DNA from: Meira nashicola
Taxonomy: Eukaryota > Basidiomycota > Exobasidiomycetes > Exobasidiales > Brachybasidiaceae
Length of the DNA stretch: 64,000 nt
NCBI GenBank assembly: GCA_001600355.1
Contig: BCJU01000001.1
Coordinates: forward strand, 3,617,178-3,681,177
Direction: 5' to 3'
A program made the position numbers and the translations under genes. This document shows, one piece after another, positions 20,090 to 29,619 of the stretch (its first letter is position 1; each line of letters starts with the position of its first letter). Under the pieces are notes generated by a model. That model was given only the letters and a program-made list of their open reading frames with translations, ran no database searches and was not told the DNA's origin.

Positions 20090-20639
20090 TTATGAGGTAG
20101 AGAGAACTTGACTGTGTGGTGCATGACTTGAACTAGATCCGGATGATCCAGAAGGACCTGCTGTGAGATTTGATGAATCGCCTTTTTCAATATATTTCCT
20201 GTTGTTCAAGAAAAGTGAGAAAAAAAAAGCAAGGAAATTGGTACATGTTAGTCAAATGAATCAGATTCTTCTCATTTTATCCATCAATACAAACCTTCTT
20301 GCAGCTTCTAGCATCTCTTGTTTTTTCTGTTTAAGATCCTTTTCTCTATCTCCTCTAGCATCTCTCCAAGCTTTTACAGCTGCTGATTCCTTTCCTGGTC
20401 CTTGTCCTTGCCGCGAAGCATTTACTGCTCGAGTATGTGCGCTACTAGATGAATCTGAACTTCCTATTAATTTGAGTGAGAGAAAGAGAGAAAGAGAAGT
20501 GAACGATCAATTAGCATTTACAATAGAACTATCAATCTTGCCATTTACACTCCACTTTTTCATACGTACCAAATGCAAGTTTTACGATTAGCCAAACAAC
20601 TCCAATAATGAGGATAGCTGCAATAGTATCTTGTAGCAT
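20090..20639 (-). CDS. small single-pass membrane protein with a VIM-like motif, three exons
   Basis: Exons 20639-20570, 20463-20295 and 20198-20090 join in frame to 115 residues. The introns of 106 and 96 nt start GTACGT and GTTTGT. The N-terminus (MLQDTIAAILIIGVVWLIVK) is one hydrophobic helix with almost no lumenal part, as in ER proteins such as Cue1, SVIP or selenoprotein S. After a Ser-rich stretch comes a charged helix AWRDARGDREKDLKQKKQEM leading to LEAARRKYIEKG. This is close to the VCP/p97-interacting motif (R-x5-A-A-x2-R), but with Lys at both outer positions. The tail is Ser-rich. A link to ER-associated degradation is inference; no CUE domain is present. The intact junctions and compositional logic support a real gene. 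Confidence 0.7.
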
Positions 20640-21155
20640 GACTGCTCGATATGATATTAATGGAAAGATGAGGTGTTTAAATGTGTTGGGTGTGATGGGC
20701 ACGAAGCAGTGTCTGATCATGTGAGTACGTCCAGTGAAAGGGATGCATAGTAGTCTACATAATTAAACCTTAAGCGGGGTACCTCTGTTAGGGCGGCGTA
20801 TGCAACTTACGCCCAGCACGCTTATCGAAACACATATACATAGTCTATGTATTCGCACACTGAGGGCAGGCGTCGTTTGGAACTGTATTTGAATCAATTG
20901 CGTGATACAGCCAGCTTCCTTCCCGCGCTTACATTGCCAAACACACATTTCAGTCATGTTCGTAAATATGTCATTGAAGTCGTTACAGATAGTAGAAAAA
21001 CAGTGAATATTGATATGTCGTCATATGAAACAGTTTTACTGGTCATCTAAGCGTTGATCGTTGCGAAAAAAAAAAATTACGAAAATCTTGCGTTGTTTGG
21101 CTGTAATGGGCACCTTTCTGATTCAGCTTTGCGAATTTCTCTGCTCTTTGTATGC
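20640..21155. other. spacer between the small ER protein gene and the peptide gene
   Basis: About 500 bp upstream of the minus-strand small membrane protein gene. It holds the inverted pair GGCGTA-(7 nt)-TACGCC at 20795-20813 and a run of A at about 21065-21076. No further gene is evident. Confidence 0.5.
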
Positions 21156-21404
21156 TCAGAAGAGAGTTGAAGCAAGGTAATCGAAAAACATTTCGTGGTT
21201 CTAGATAATTGGAATAGTGGTGGTCAGTGATACAATTGAAAGCATTGAAATGAATCGAGGATTACTCACATCACGTCTGAAGTGGTTAGGATGTTCTTCA
21301 ATTTCAGCATCTTCAAGAGGTAAAGCATTACTCGTGCGTGTCGTAAAAAGAACAGCGTAAAAGACGAATGCGGTCATAAAGCAAAGCTTGTAACGAAATT
21401 GCAT
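21156..21404 (-). CDS. putative secreted peptide precursor (signal peptide, acidic pro-region, RR site), two exons
   Basis: Exon 1 (21404-21270) encodes 45 residues and exon 2 (21200-21156) 14 more, 59 in total. The 69-nt intron begins GTGAGT, has an ACTGAC branch-like site about 28 nt before the TCTAG acceptor, and is in phase 0. The N-terminus (KLCFMTAFVFYAVLF core, likely cut after TSNA) is a signal peptide. It is followed by an acidic pro-region LPLEDAEIEEHPNHF, an Arg-Arg pair, and a 15-residue C-terminal peptide starting DNHEMFF. That order fits a Kex2-processed prepropeptide. If not spliced, the frame reads on for 22 residues to a different hydrophobic end. A TATA box lies about 100 bp upstream. 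No homologue was recognised; the gene call rests on architecture only. Confidence 0.5.
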
Positions 21405-21501
21405 CTTGATGATTTCTTTGATATGAATGAATGAGTGATTGTGTAAGATTGTTTGTTGTATGGGGACAAAGAGAGAAAACCAAAGCTTGGATCGGCTCGC
21501 T

Positions 21502-21507
21502 TTTATA
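21502..21507 (-). promoter_or_regulatory. TATA box of the putative peptide gene
   Basis: On the minus strand the sequence reads GGATATAAAAGCG, a strong TATA element about 100 bp before the ATG at 21404. Distance and context suit a short 5' leader. Confidence 0.5.
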
Positions 21508-21534
21508 TCCTACCAACATCCCCTGATTCTGCAT

Positions 21535-22454
21535 GATAGTCTCATGTATTGCTGTGAGGAGTGATTGTATCCTGCAGGAACGCTAACTCAAATGACACCT
21601 GTAATTTTTCGAAGAAGAACATTCTAATAATTGATATAATTCAGCCGCATCAAAAGTGAATAATTTGATTATAATTATGAATGTGCCAAGGAGCTGCTTC
21701 ATTTCATCCTATGCTTTGATGCTATTAGAGTACTCCTAAATATTCATCCTCCTTTCAGAGTATATAGAGGGCTAATTTTGATTTCATTATTTTAAAAGGA
21801 GCTCAAAAATAGATCCTGTTTCATATCACCGTCAAAAGAACATTCATGATAGAACAAATTGTGTTCCGCAAATGAAAGCAATTGCGCCTTCACAAAGATA
21901 CATATGAACAAGTAGAATGGCGCTTATCCGCATTCTCTTCTTTATTCAAGCTCTCTGGCGATCATTAAAAAGACGGAGTTCATTTGACGATCCAAACATT
22001 TTAATATGCGATAAATTGAAGGCGCTTTTTTTAGAAATAATCTCAGGTACTCGGCAGAGCTTCAAAGGTTTAAAGATCATTCTGCAAAGAATAAGAAAGA
22101 TAATAATAATCATTCTTATTTATGGGCAATTTTTAGCCATAATTACCATGATGATCATGCATTCTATTTATTGTTACTCCACCAAATGAGAATTGGCACG
22201 TGTTAGCGTTCACGAAGCATACCGGCAGTATCCGAGGAGTGGGCGCTTGCACTTGTTCTTTGGCCTTTTACGCGGAACACGCACGCCCAAAAGGCGTAGA
22301 TCAAGGAAGATCTAATCCAGACTGTAACAGCATGCATACACTAAACCTGAAGCGTAGGAGCGTGTGCGCGCGCAAGTAGACTAGACTATATGCCAATTAA
22401 TGATCACCAACTTTCTTCTTTTCAGTTTACCACGTTTGCATATAAAGTAAAAAG
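21535..22454. promoter_or_regulatory. divergent spacer between the peptide gene and ATP7
   Basis: About 900 bp of AT-rich DNA that must include the ATP7 promoter. An inverted pair ACGCC-(5 nt)-GGCGT lies at 22283-22297, about 160 bp upstream of the ATP7 start. A 90-codon hydrophobic/basic frame at 21917-22189 is not supported by any family resemblance. Confidence 0.5.
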
Positions 22455-23172
22455 ATGGCAACTCAAGCTGTTAATTGGTCACGCATCTACCAGTCGTAAG
22501 TATTACATCAAGAAGAGTGGGAACGATATAAGGAAAGAGAATGGAGGAAATTTCGACATGACGATAACAATCAAAACATATATTAATAGAAATACTAACA
22601 TCACACCTCTTTTCTCATTCAATCAACAGCTTGGGACTCGGTAAGAACACAACCGCAGCTGTTCAAACTTTCCGTAAGCGTGCAGATGATGCTCGTCGTC
22701 AATTGACCGCTTTGAAGAACCAAAAGACAGACGTTGACTTTGGACATTACAAATCCGTTTTGAAAAATCAAGAAGTTATCAATCAAGCCGAAAAGATCTT
22801 AAGAGAATTCAAACCAGTCACATACGATGTCTCATCTCAACTCAAAGCAATTGATGCATTCGAAGCAAAAGCAGTTGAACAAGCTCAAGCTTCTTCCGAT
22901 AAGATTGAAGCTGAATTGAAAGACTTGAAGGCAACTTTGAAGAACATCGAAGATGCTCGTCCATTCGATCAATTATCCGTCGATGACGTTATCGCCGCTC
23001 GCCCTGAAATCGGACAAACTGTTGAAGCAATGGTTAAGGCAGGCAAATGGACAACACCACAATACTCTGAGAAATTCGGAAGTGAGTTTAACAAACTACA
23101 CTATTCTCGACGCATCCCACTAACCTTCATCTACCTCTCTCTCCCCGTCAAACAGACTTGTCCGTTGTCTAA
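22455..23172 (+). CDS. ATP7: mitochondrial ATP synthase subunit d, three exons
   Basis: Exons 22455-22495, 22630-23081 and 23156-23172 join to 169 residues. Subunit d is part of the peripheral stalk of F1Fo ATP synthase. The protein starts MATQAVNWSRIYQSLGLGKN, continues with TTAAVQTFRKRADDARRQL, has the conserved helical VDFGHYKSVLKNQEVINQAE, and ends KWTTPQYSEKFGNLSVV. The first and last exons are short (41 and 17 nt); without them the protein would lack its start and carry a false C-terminus. The donors are GTAAGT and GTGAGT, and both acceptors end in CAG after pyrimidine tracts. The length fits the family (about 170). Confidence 0.95.
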
Positions 23173-23363
23173 GGTGGCTGATTTGTTCAAGTGCCCGACA
23201 CATGGGTTCGCATATAGATCGCACCTTTTATATAGGAGAAAAAGCAATACATTATACTTGGTACAAATATGGCGAAGGGATAAAAAAATAATAGTACATC
23301 CGTTAGGGTATCCGATGGTAGAATTAAGAAGATAAGGGGTATTTTTGAGAGTACTTTTCGAGT

Positions 23364-25025
23364 CTATGTCCAAACGGAATCGACGTCGTGTTGAACTACG
23401 TGATTGGAATTCTGCGAAGAGGATTGACCTTTTACCTCTTTCTTTTCTAGCGGCTCATCTTTTGAACTATTTTCGGTATTGACATCCCGTTCGCTCAAAA
23501 TTGCGCTTTGAGATTTCGATTTATCACCTTCAGAAGATGGATTTGTGGTGGTAGGTGAAAGAGTTGAAATTCCGGATTGCGAAGTGTTGCCTTTGCTTTC
23601 ATCAATTGTACTGAGTGCATGCTTTAAACGAGTCTTTGCATTCGCTCTTACAGCATTCTCTCTCCTCCGTTTCTTCTCTTGCATGATTCGAGCTGCCATT
23701 CCAGCGGATGGCTTACCACCCGTCTTATCGTCCGTCAATCCGAGTCCTTCTCCGTCATCTTCTGTGCCAGAAAATATGCTTGCCTCATCTCCTCCGTCAT
23801 CCTCTCCATCTGTACCAAACAGTTCCGCATTATTGTCGCTGATGATATTGGATGTCTGTACTTTTGTTTGAGGAGATGCCTTGGATTGTCTTGCAAGATC
23901 CACTGCAGCTGCGAGAGAGATGCCCAATCCAGCACTCGAAGTTGAAACAATGGCTTGTTGTGTACTTTCTCCGCTTGTACTACCGTTCGTCAATGTTTGT
24001 GCTTCTCCGTTCTGCTTCGGTGATGCTGCTCCACTTGCTACTCGAGAAAGTCCTTTGCTTGGTGTGCTTGGGCTCATGATTAAGTTTGCAGGTGTGAGTG
24101 CACTGGGTTCAGCTTGTGTTTCGCTTGGATTATCTCCATTCTCTCTTGGAGTATGATCTCCACTTCCTTCATTTAATCCGGGAGAGGCAGACAAGCCCAA
24201 AAGACTGCCATGATTAAGAATGCTAAAGATTTGATCATCGTTTCTGGGAGGACCGTATGCCGAAAAAGGGTCGGGAATATTGGACAACAAAGGTTCCAAT
24301 ACATGATCTGACATGCCTTTATTGGAAATACGCTCGAACATATCGAGCTGACTGCGCATAGAAGTGATTACCTTGTCTTGAACGAAAGCCCAACATTCTT
24401 CTTCGCCTTCTAATACATCTGCATAATATCGTGCCTTTTCTTCGTCCAAATCATCGACGTGCTTTTGCAATTCGAGAAGAGCTCTTCTAAAGCTATGCAA
24501 ATCTCTTCCAATCTTACTTCTTGATTCTTTTTGATTTCTTCTTTCTGCTTCGTTTAAAAGACGAGATTTTTGCGTAATTGCTTTTTCATGTTGAATAGTT
24601 CTTTCTGTGCATGCTTGAACGTATAAATCATGATGTTCCATTAATGGAATACTTGTATCTTTCCAGAATGTATCTGCTAAAATACTCCAAGAATTACTGG
24701 CCATATGATGAACACCACTTGCGGCCAATAAACCCGAACCAACTTTATGACCTCCTTTTAAACGACTACAAGTTTCTAATGCTACGGCTAATTCTGAACT
24801 TGCAGATCCTAAAGCGATTAATGCTTGTGTATATGCTTTTGAAGCTGTTAAAAGTGTTTCATATGCGCTTAAAGAATTACGTAAATCAGTTCGATTGATC
24901 AATTGAGCAGGTAATCGTGCAGAAGGTAATCCGATATTCGTTGCTGTTGTATGAGCGCTCATTGTCGGGGAAGGTGGTCCGGAGGCATTAGACCTATTTG
25001 AACTATGATGTCTTCCAGCAGCCAT
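23364..25025 (-). CDS. Ivy1-like BAR/I-BAR domain protein
   Basis: The 553-residue protein has an N-terminal helical domain (about 35-270) and a long disordered Ser/Thr-rich tail. The helical part includes SAYETLLTASKAYTQALIAL, the SWSILADTFWKDTSIPLMEH segment and a charged coiled coil (HSFRRALLELQKHVDDLDEE). This pattern matches fungal IMD/BAR proteins related to yeast Ivy1, a vacuolar phospholipid- and Ypt7-binding inverse-BAR protein. Membrane curvature or vacuole/endosome function is inference from the family. The tail has acidic Ser-rich patches (FGTDGEDDGGDEASIFSG) and a basic segment near residue 465. The start is ATG 25025, the gene is intronless, and it converges with ATP7 (191 bp between stops). 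Confidence 0.75.
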   Translation of the reverse strand: MAAGRHHSSNRSNASGPPSPTMSAHTTATNIGLPSARLPAQLINRTDLRNSLSAYETLLTASKAYTQALIALGSASSELAVALETCSRLKGGHKVGSGLLAASGVHHMASNSWSILADTFWKDTSIPLMEHHDLYVQACTERTIQHEKAITQKSRLLNEAERRNQKESRSKIGRDLHSFRRALLELQKHVDDLDEEKARYYADVLEGEEECWAFVQDKVITSMRSQLDMFERISNKGMSDHVLEPLLSNIPDPFSAYGPPRNDDQIFSILNHGSLLGLSASPGLNEGSGDHTPRENGDNPSETQAEPSALTPANLIMSPSTPSKGLSRVASGAASPKQNGEAQTLTNGSTSGESTQQAIVSTSSAGLGISLAAAVDLARQSKASPQTKVQTSNIISDNNAELFGTDGEDDGGDEASIFSGTEDDGEGLGLTDDKTGGKPSAGMAARIMQEKKRRRENAVRANAKTRLKHALSTIDESKGNTSQSGISTLSPTTTNPSSEGDKSKSQSAILSERDVNTENSSKDEPLEKKEVKGQSSSQNSNHVVQHDVDSVWT

Positions 25026-25511
25026 GATTGCTTGCTTGCTTTCTCTAAATAATCTTTATAGCAATCTCAAATTTATCCTAACTCCTGATTATCGATTGTG
25101 GTAGGAGATGATTTATTCTTTATTTTGTTGGATAAACATTAAAAATTGTCCGACTCTAAACACGTTCTCCTTTTCTTTACTGCATGCAGGTAATTTCTCT
25201 AACTGATAAACAACACCGGAAACAGTACTTTTCGCGTTTCGGTATAAAAGGGCGCGTAACTAGACTACAGGTAAAAGAGGTTACCAGCATATGCATAAGA
25301 AAAGCTAATTTCAGCCCCTGTCAAGCAAACCTAGTCTATAGGGAAAGGAAATAAGCAAGACATACACTTAATATCTCAAAAATTAAAGCTAGATGATGAC
25401 TGCTATCATAGAATCCTATTCATTTAAATAATCATTTGTTATTCGACACTCTCGGATTAATAACACTATTTTATACACACACGCTACCTTTCCTGATCAT
25501 CAATCACTTCA
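25026..25511. promoter_or_regulatory. upstream region of the Ivy1-like gene
   Basis: About 490 bp between two minus-strand genes, containing the promoter of the Ivy1-like gene and the 3' flank of the F-box gene. Two TAGTCTA/TAGACTA motifs occur (near 25260 and 25332). Nothing else seen. Confidence 0.5.
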
Positions 25512-26828
25512 CTAACGATGTCTTTTTGGAGAAACCTCGCATTTGAAATCTTCAATTTCTTCATTTAGCCACTCGAGAGTTTTCGAGTCTAACATAATCC
25601 TAGATGGAAATGTTAATTGTAAACGTTTAATTGGAGTTGAGAGAGGGTTTTTTCTACGTTGTTTGATGAAATCGATAAGATTTTTGCTATGAATGCCGCG
25701 TACTCCTACAATTTCAAGCTCCTCCAATGGGATGTGCGGTAGATTGATTAATATTTCGTAAAGTAAAGTATCCGTGTCTTCCTTTAAGTCTTCTATTGCC
25801 AGTTTTTTCAAGCTTGAACGCTTTTTGAGAAAAGATATTATTTTGTTTAATGGAAGCTGTTGTATTTTGCGAAAAGCTAAAGATTCTAGCGAAATAGGAA
25901 TCAATTTTTCATAAAGTTTTAATTTACCTTCTCCTCGAAAAGTTAACTCTTTTATTTTTGGCCATTGAAATGATACGTTTTGAAAAGCACGAACGGAGCC
26001 TCTTCCATCGCCAGCAGCGAGGTAACTCAAATCGAATTTGATTAGCTTTGGTAGAATGATTTGCTGAATATTTTTGATCGAAGAATCTCTCTCTTCTCGT
26101 AGGCTGAACTTGCACTCCTCTAGGGTATCCTTTGCACCTTTCATCAAGCAAATCACATCTCTTTCTAGCATAAGAGGGTATACTGTAATTTTGATAATTC
26201 GAGCCTGACTTAATATGCGGAAGAGTACATCTTCTCGTATCCATTCATCATAATCGAAGCCACGAAGAGTGAATGATTCTAGTTTGCATTGAGAAATTGG
26301 ATATTGCTCCCATTCGAATCGATCATGTTGAGTAGATTCCAAGAAATGACCATTATCGTCGATATTTAATGACCTTAAACTGGCACATCTTGCAAGAGCA
26401 GCTCGTATCGCAAATTGCATATTTTCAAAAGTTTCCAGATCATTGTTGTCTCTGTCCGTATACTTCCAACGAGATCCATCATTAAGCAAAAGTCCCAAAT
26501 TTTGTACATTCATAGCTGGAAGGTCGCTTAAAAGCTCCATTTGAGCTTCGAAATCGAAGGAAGTGTTTATGTGTATGTTGAGATGATCCAGTGTACCACC
26601 TGATCGAGCACGTAAGATCTTGATTCTTTTTACTGCAACTTCGAAAGGTCTAAATGCATTTTCGTTGACTAAAAATGACGCATCTTTCCAAAGATTTTTA
26701 TGTTTTTGAGCGAGATTGTTCCATAGCATGCATACACGCGAGTTTTTAGCAACCTCGATTGAATTCAGGTGAGATAAAATCATGTGTATAACCTCAACCG
26801 GAAATCTTTCATTGATAGACATCTGCAT
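25512..26828 (-). CDS. F-box protein with leucine-rich C-terminal region
   Basis: The 438-residue protein is a probable substrate receptor of an SCF (Skp1-Cullin1-F-box) ubiquitin ligase. The F-box sits at the very N-terminus, residues about 5-50: FPVEVIHMILSHLNSIEVAK then VCMLWNNLAQKHKNLWKDAS. The remainder has irregular repeats of the type LRSLNIDDNG, LESFTLRGFDYD, IKELTFRGEGKLK, LKKLAIEDLKED and LEELEIVGVRG, which look like degenerate leucine-rich repeats. The longest frame opens with TTG at 26885; the first ATG is 26828, six residues before the F-box, so an upstream exon cannot be excluded. The substrate is unknown. Such genes are numerous and fast-evolving in basidiomycetes. Confidence 0.82.
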   Translation of the reverse strand: MQMSINERFPVEVIHMILSHLNSIEVAKNSRVCMLWNNLAQKHKNLWKDASFLVNENAFRPFEVAVKRIKILRARSGGTLDHLNIHINTSFDFEAQMELLSDLPAMNVQNLGLLLNDGSRWKYTDRDNNDLETFENMQFAIRAALARCASLRSLNIDDNGHFLESTQHDRFEWEQYPISQCKLESFTLRGFDYDEWIREDVLFRILSQARIIKITVYPLMLERDVICLMKGAKDTLEECKFSLREERDSSIKNIQQIILPKLIKFDLSYLAAGDGRGSVRAFQNVSFQWPKIKELTFRGEGKLKLYEKLIPISLESLAFRKIQQLPLNKIISFLKKRSSLKKLAIEDLKEDTDTLLYEILINLPHIPLEELEIVGVRGIHSKNLIDFIKQRRKNPLSTPIKRLQLTFPSRIMLDSKTLEWLNEEIEDFKCEVSPKRHR

Positions 26829-27347
26829 CGTGCTTTTTTCTTTGTTATGATGGTCGTCATCTTCCAACCGAACGTCGTCTTTCAACCGAAAGAAAAGCAG
26901 TGATCAACATTAAGCTCAGCATTCCGCTACATCAATCAATCTTCTAATCAACACCAAAAAATCACATTTGATGCGCTTGGGCCGCTGTAACCAAAGCGCG
27001 GCTCCAGTTGGACACGGACATAAAATAATCGATGTTGTTTATTCACAGGGCGTGAATTGCTTCACTTGAGTAGCTCAGCAAGTATATCATTCGGATTTCG
27101 AAATCATTAAGTAGAGATTATCAAACTCGTACCGTGGTAGGGACAATTCTTTACTTGTTTAGGCACCTACTGGATGAGTAACTCTTATGACAGTAGAGTA
27201 CAAACATAAATTGAACAGAAATACATGTTCACCAAGTCTACTCTCAAGATATGAAATGCCAATAACGATTGATCTTTTGAGATACCAATTATTCTATGAT
27301 GGCAATTATAAAAACGGTATATATTTTTACTTATGCTCTTTCCTGTT
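26829..27347. promoter_or_regulatory. region between the F-box gene and 5S rRNA
   Basis: About 520 bp holding the F-box gene promoter (minus strand) and the 5S upstream region (plus strand). A TATATAT element at 27318-27324, 30 bp before the 5S start, fits a pol III TATA box. Confidence 0.55.
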
Positions 27348-27465
27348 ATCTGCGGCCATAGAACCGTGAAAGTACCGCATCCCGTCCGATCTGCGAAGTC
27401 AAGCACGGTATCGCCTAGTCAGTACTGCGGTGGGGGACCACGCGGGAATCCTGGGTGCTGCAGTT
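27348..27465 (+). rRNA. 5S ribosomal RNA
   Basis: This 118-nt segment matches the fungal 5S consensus along its length. It has the near-universal GCATCCCGTCCGATCTGC block at 27388-27405, GGTGGGGGACCACGCGGGAA at about 27429-27448, and ATCCTGGGTGCTGCAGTT at its 3' end. The first nine bases (ATCTGCGGC) pair with the last nine to form helix I, with one mismatch. A TATA-like element lies 30 bp upstream and a run of eight T starts six bases downstream. No other rRNA is present, so this is a dispersed 5S gene. End positions are set by helix I and could be off by a base or two. Confidence 0.95.
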
Positions 27466-27470
27466 CTATA

Positions 27471-27478
27471 TTTTTTTT
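27471..27478 (+). terminator. RNA polymerase III oligo(T) terminator of the 5S gene
   Basis: Eight consecutive T just after the 3' end of the 5S rRNA, the standard pol III stop signal. Confidence 0.85.
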
Positions 27479-28830
27479 GTTCTCAATTGTTTGTACACAC
27501 AATAAATTAAAATTTTATTGTTTTCGCTTGGTGTCTGTTCTTTGTATGATTACAGTCACACAATTCGACACGAGATTAAAAAGTTATCTACAGAACTCTT
27601 GATGATGAGAGGAAGAAGATCAATAATGCTGATCACGGAGAAATTGCTATGTTGATGACTAATCCTTTTCCCGCATTTTATTATATATCTGTGCGTCTCC
27701 TTCGCTAGGGATAGCATGCCAAGGCTTGGTTGAAGGAATTCCTCTACAAGGAAAGAATAAAAGCTAGAAAATAGGGTCCCGTATAGAAAAGTCGCGTCAA
27801 AAGCTTGACAACAGTATTATGCCCTACACAGCTTGGAATGTATGTAGGCCAGGTACATGAACAGGCCTAGACAACTCGCTCTTCTATGCAACTCATCCGC
27901 ATGCTTTTACGCGTAGACAGGGTACAAATTCTTCTTTTCTTATGCAAAAGTCTGGTCTAGCGTGGAAAGTATATGCATTCCTTTACGATTTTCTAAAAAA
28001 AGGTACACTGTACGAGTATAAAGTGGATTGGCAAAACAACACAAAAAAAGTAACACGGACAAACATTCCTTCACACCTCCTTGGTCAGTTTGCCAGTGAT
28101 CGTACGACTTTACAAGCGCGAAGAATTGATGCAGGTTAAGTCAAGATTAATGCAAAATGCTAAAGGACCGCTTTTAAGGTGCATATCAATAAACTCCTTA
28201 CTCTACTTGTCTCCTATTCAAGCTATCCTTTCGTTGATGTATCAAGGGATATATTATATTCTCCTGAACGGCACACAAAGTATCAAAACGCCGGACGTCC
28301 GTTTTGTATATTATTTATTCCGCCTAAGAAACGGATTGTGCGCAGGGCGTAACGACAGGGACGACATACAGAATAATGTTAATTGTGTGTATGCACATAT
28401 AATTTCAATTTCGCATGTGTATATGATGTATGCCTGTCTGCATAGAATATTTGATACACAGAACGGCTGCCGAAAAGAGAATAAATTGATCACCGTTAGT
28501 CACCATATACATCCTTCCGCATCTGCATCATCTTTCTACTTCTTTTCTCTTTTCTACCAAATTCCCCTCCTTTTATTTCTATTTCTCCTTTGTTTGAGTA
28601 TCTCTTTTACGTTCCTTACGTACGACCACATTCGTTAAGTGAGTATAAATTTATAAAAAGAAGTCGTCAGATATACACATTCTCTAACCTTTTGTTGCAA
28701 CTGCGTTTCTTTTTAAAAATAGAAATTTTATCTTTGTGATACCACACCTACAACAACCCGCCCATCACTACGATCTCAAACAATAAAAGCAATCCTCACA
28801 ACTACCGCACAACTCTTTCAACTTACTACA
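27479..28830. promoter_or_regulatory. upstream region of the Kre9-like gene
   Basis: About 1.35 kb of AT-rich DNA. TATA-type elements occur at 28644-28649 and 28652-28657, about 180 bp before the ATG, preceded by a pyrimidine-rich tract (28500-28620). The longest frames here begin with TTG or run through the pyrimidine tract and are not convincing genes. Confidence 0.5.
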
Positions 28831-29619
28831 ATGGTTCAATTATCTTCTTTCATTTCCGCAGCTGGTTTACTCGCTTTGGCAGCAGTTACTGAAGCACGCG
28901 TTGTTGGCAACCATCATGGATCATCTTCTTCTTTTGAAAAACGTGGTGCAGATGTAACACCTTCTGCTCCTGGTCCTGGATCCGTTTTCAAAGCAGGTGG
29001 TCAATGTCCAATGGAATGGGGAGTAGGTACTGCCACTCGTTGGAAATCCATGACGATCGATCTTATGACAGGTGATAATCAAAGTATGGTAAAAGTGACA
29101 AATGTTGCAAGTGGTATTGATGGTACAACACAATCATCTCATTCATGGACTTGTCCTGAAGTAGACCCAAATGCACCTGTTTACTTTTATCAATTCACAG
29201 ATAAAAATGGCGCTCATCCTGCTTGGACAACACGTTTCACAATCGCTTCCGATTCAGGTGCCGTTGTTGCCGCACCTAATCCAACTCAACCCAATGGAGA
29301 TGCAATTCCTTGGGGTATCGGTAAATTAGCAAACGGTGCTTCTTCATCTTCATCTTCCGGTTCATCAGATTCTCAATCTAGCGGAAGCTCTACTTCCTCT
29401 TCCAACAGTACTTCTTCATCCAATGGATCAACATCATCATCTTCAAACTCCGTTGACACTTCCAATCAATCCTCTTCATCATCATCTTCCTCTCCAGCTT
29501 CATCACAAAGTAGTTCAAGCAGTAACAGATCTACCACAAGCGGAGGTTCATCAGTTCAAATTCAAATTGGTGCTATTTTGAGCACATTTGCCGTCGCAAT
29601 GGGTGCTTTGTTGATCTAG
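28831..29619 (+). CDS. Kre9/Knh1-like Ser/Thr-rich GPI-anchored cell-wall protein
   Basis: The 262-residue secreted protein starts with a signal peptide (MVQLSSFISAAGLLALAAV), followed by a KR site at 37-38 that Kex2 could cut. Residues about 45-155 form a Kre9/Knh1-type N-terminal domain: PGSVFKAGGQCPMEWG, an SMTIDLMTGDNQSMVKVTNV strand pair, VYFYQFTDKNG and AWTTRFTIAS. In yeast this family is tied to beta-1,6-glucan assembly; many filamentous fungi have GPI members of unknown role. The following about 75 residues are nearly all Ser with Thr and Asn (O-glycosylated stalk), and the end is hydrophobic (IGAILSTFAVAMGALLI), a GPI signal. The gene is intronless with TATA elements about 180 bp upstream. 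Confidence 0.9.
   Translation: MVQLSSFISAAGLLALAAVTEARVVGNHHGSSSSFEKRGADVTPSAPGPGSVFKAGGQCPMEWGVGTATRWKSMTIDLMTGDNQSMVKVTNVASGIDGTTQSSHSWTCPEVDPNAPVYFYQFTDKNGAHPAWTTRFTIASDSGAVVAAPNPTQPNGDAIPWGIGKLANGASSSSSSGSSDSQSSGSSTSSSNSTSSSNGSTSSSSNSVDTSNQSSSSSSSSPASSQSSSSSNRSTTSGGSSVQIQIGAILSTFAVAMGALLI

Noticed and set aside
21917..22189. 90-codon frame encoding a basic, hydrophobic protein
   Set aside because: A true ATG and a membrane-like segment exist, but runs of Ile and Lys reflect AT-rich DNA; no family resemblance or promoter supports it.
27333..27602. 89-codon frame over the 5S rRNA gene
   Set aside because: It is a translation of the 5S rRNA sequence itself.
28081..28638. 185-codon plus-strand frame upstream of the Kre9-like gene
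   Set aside because: It opens with TTG, passes through the pyrimidine-rich promoter tract (Phe/Ser/Leu run) and shows no conserved motif.
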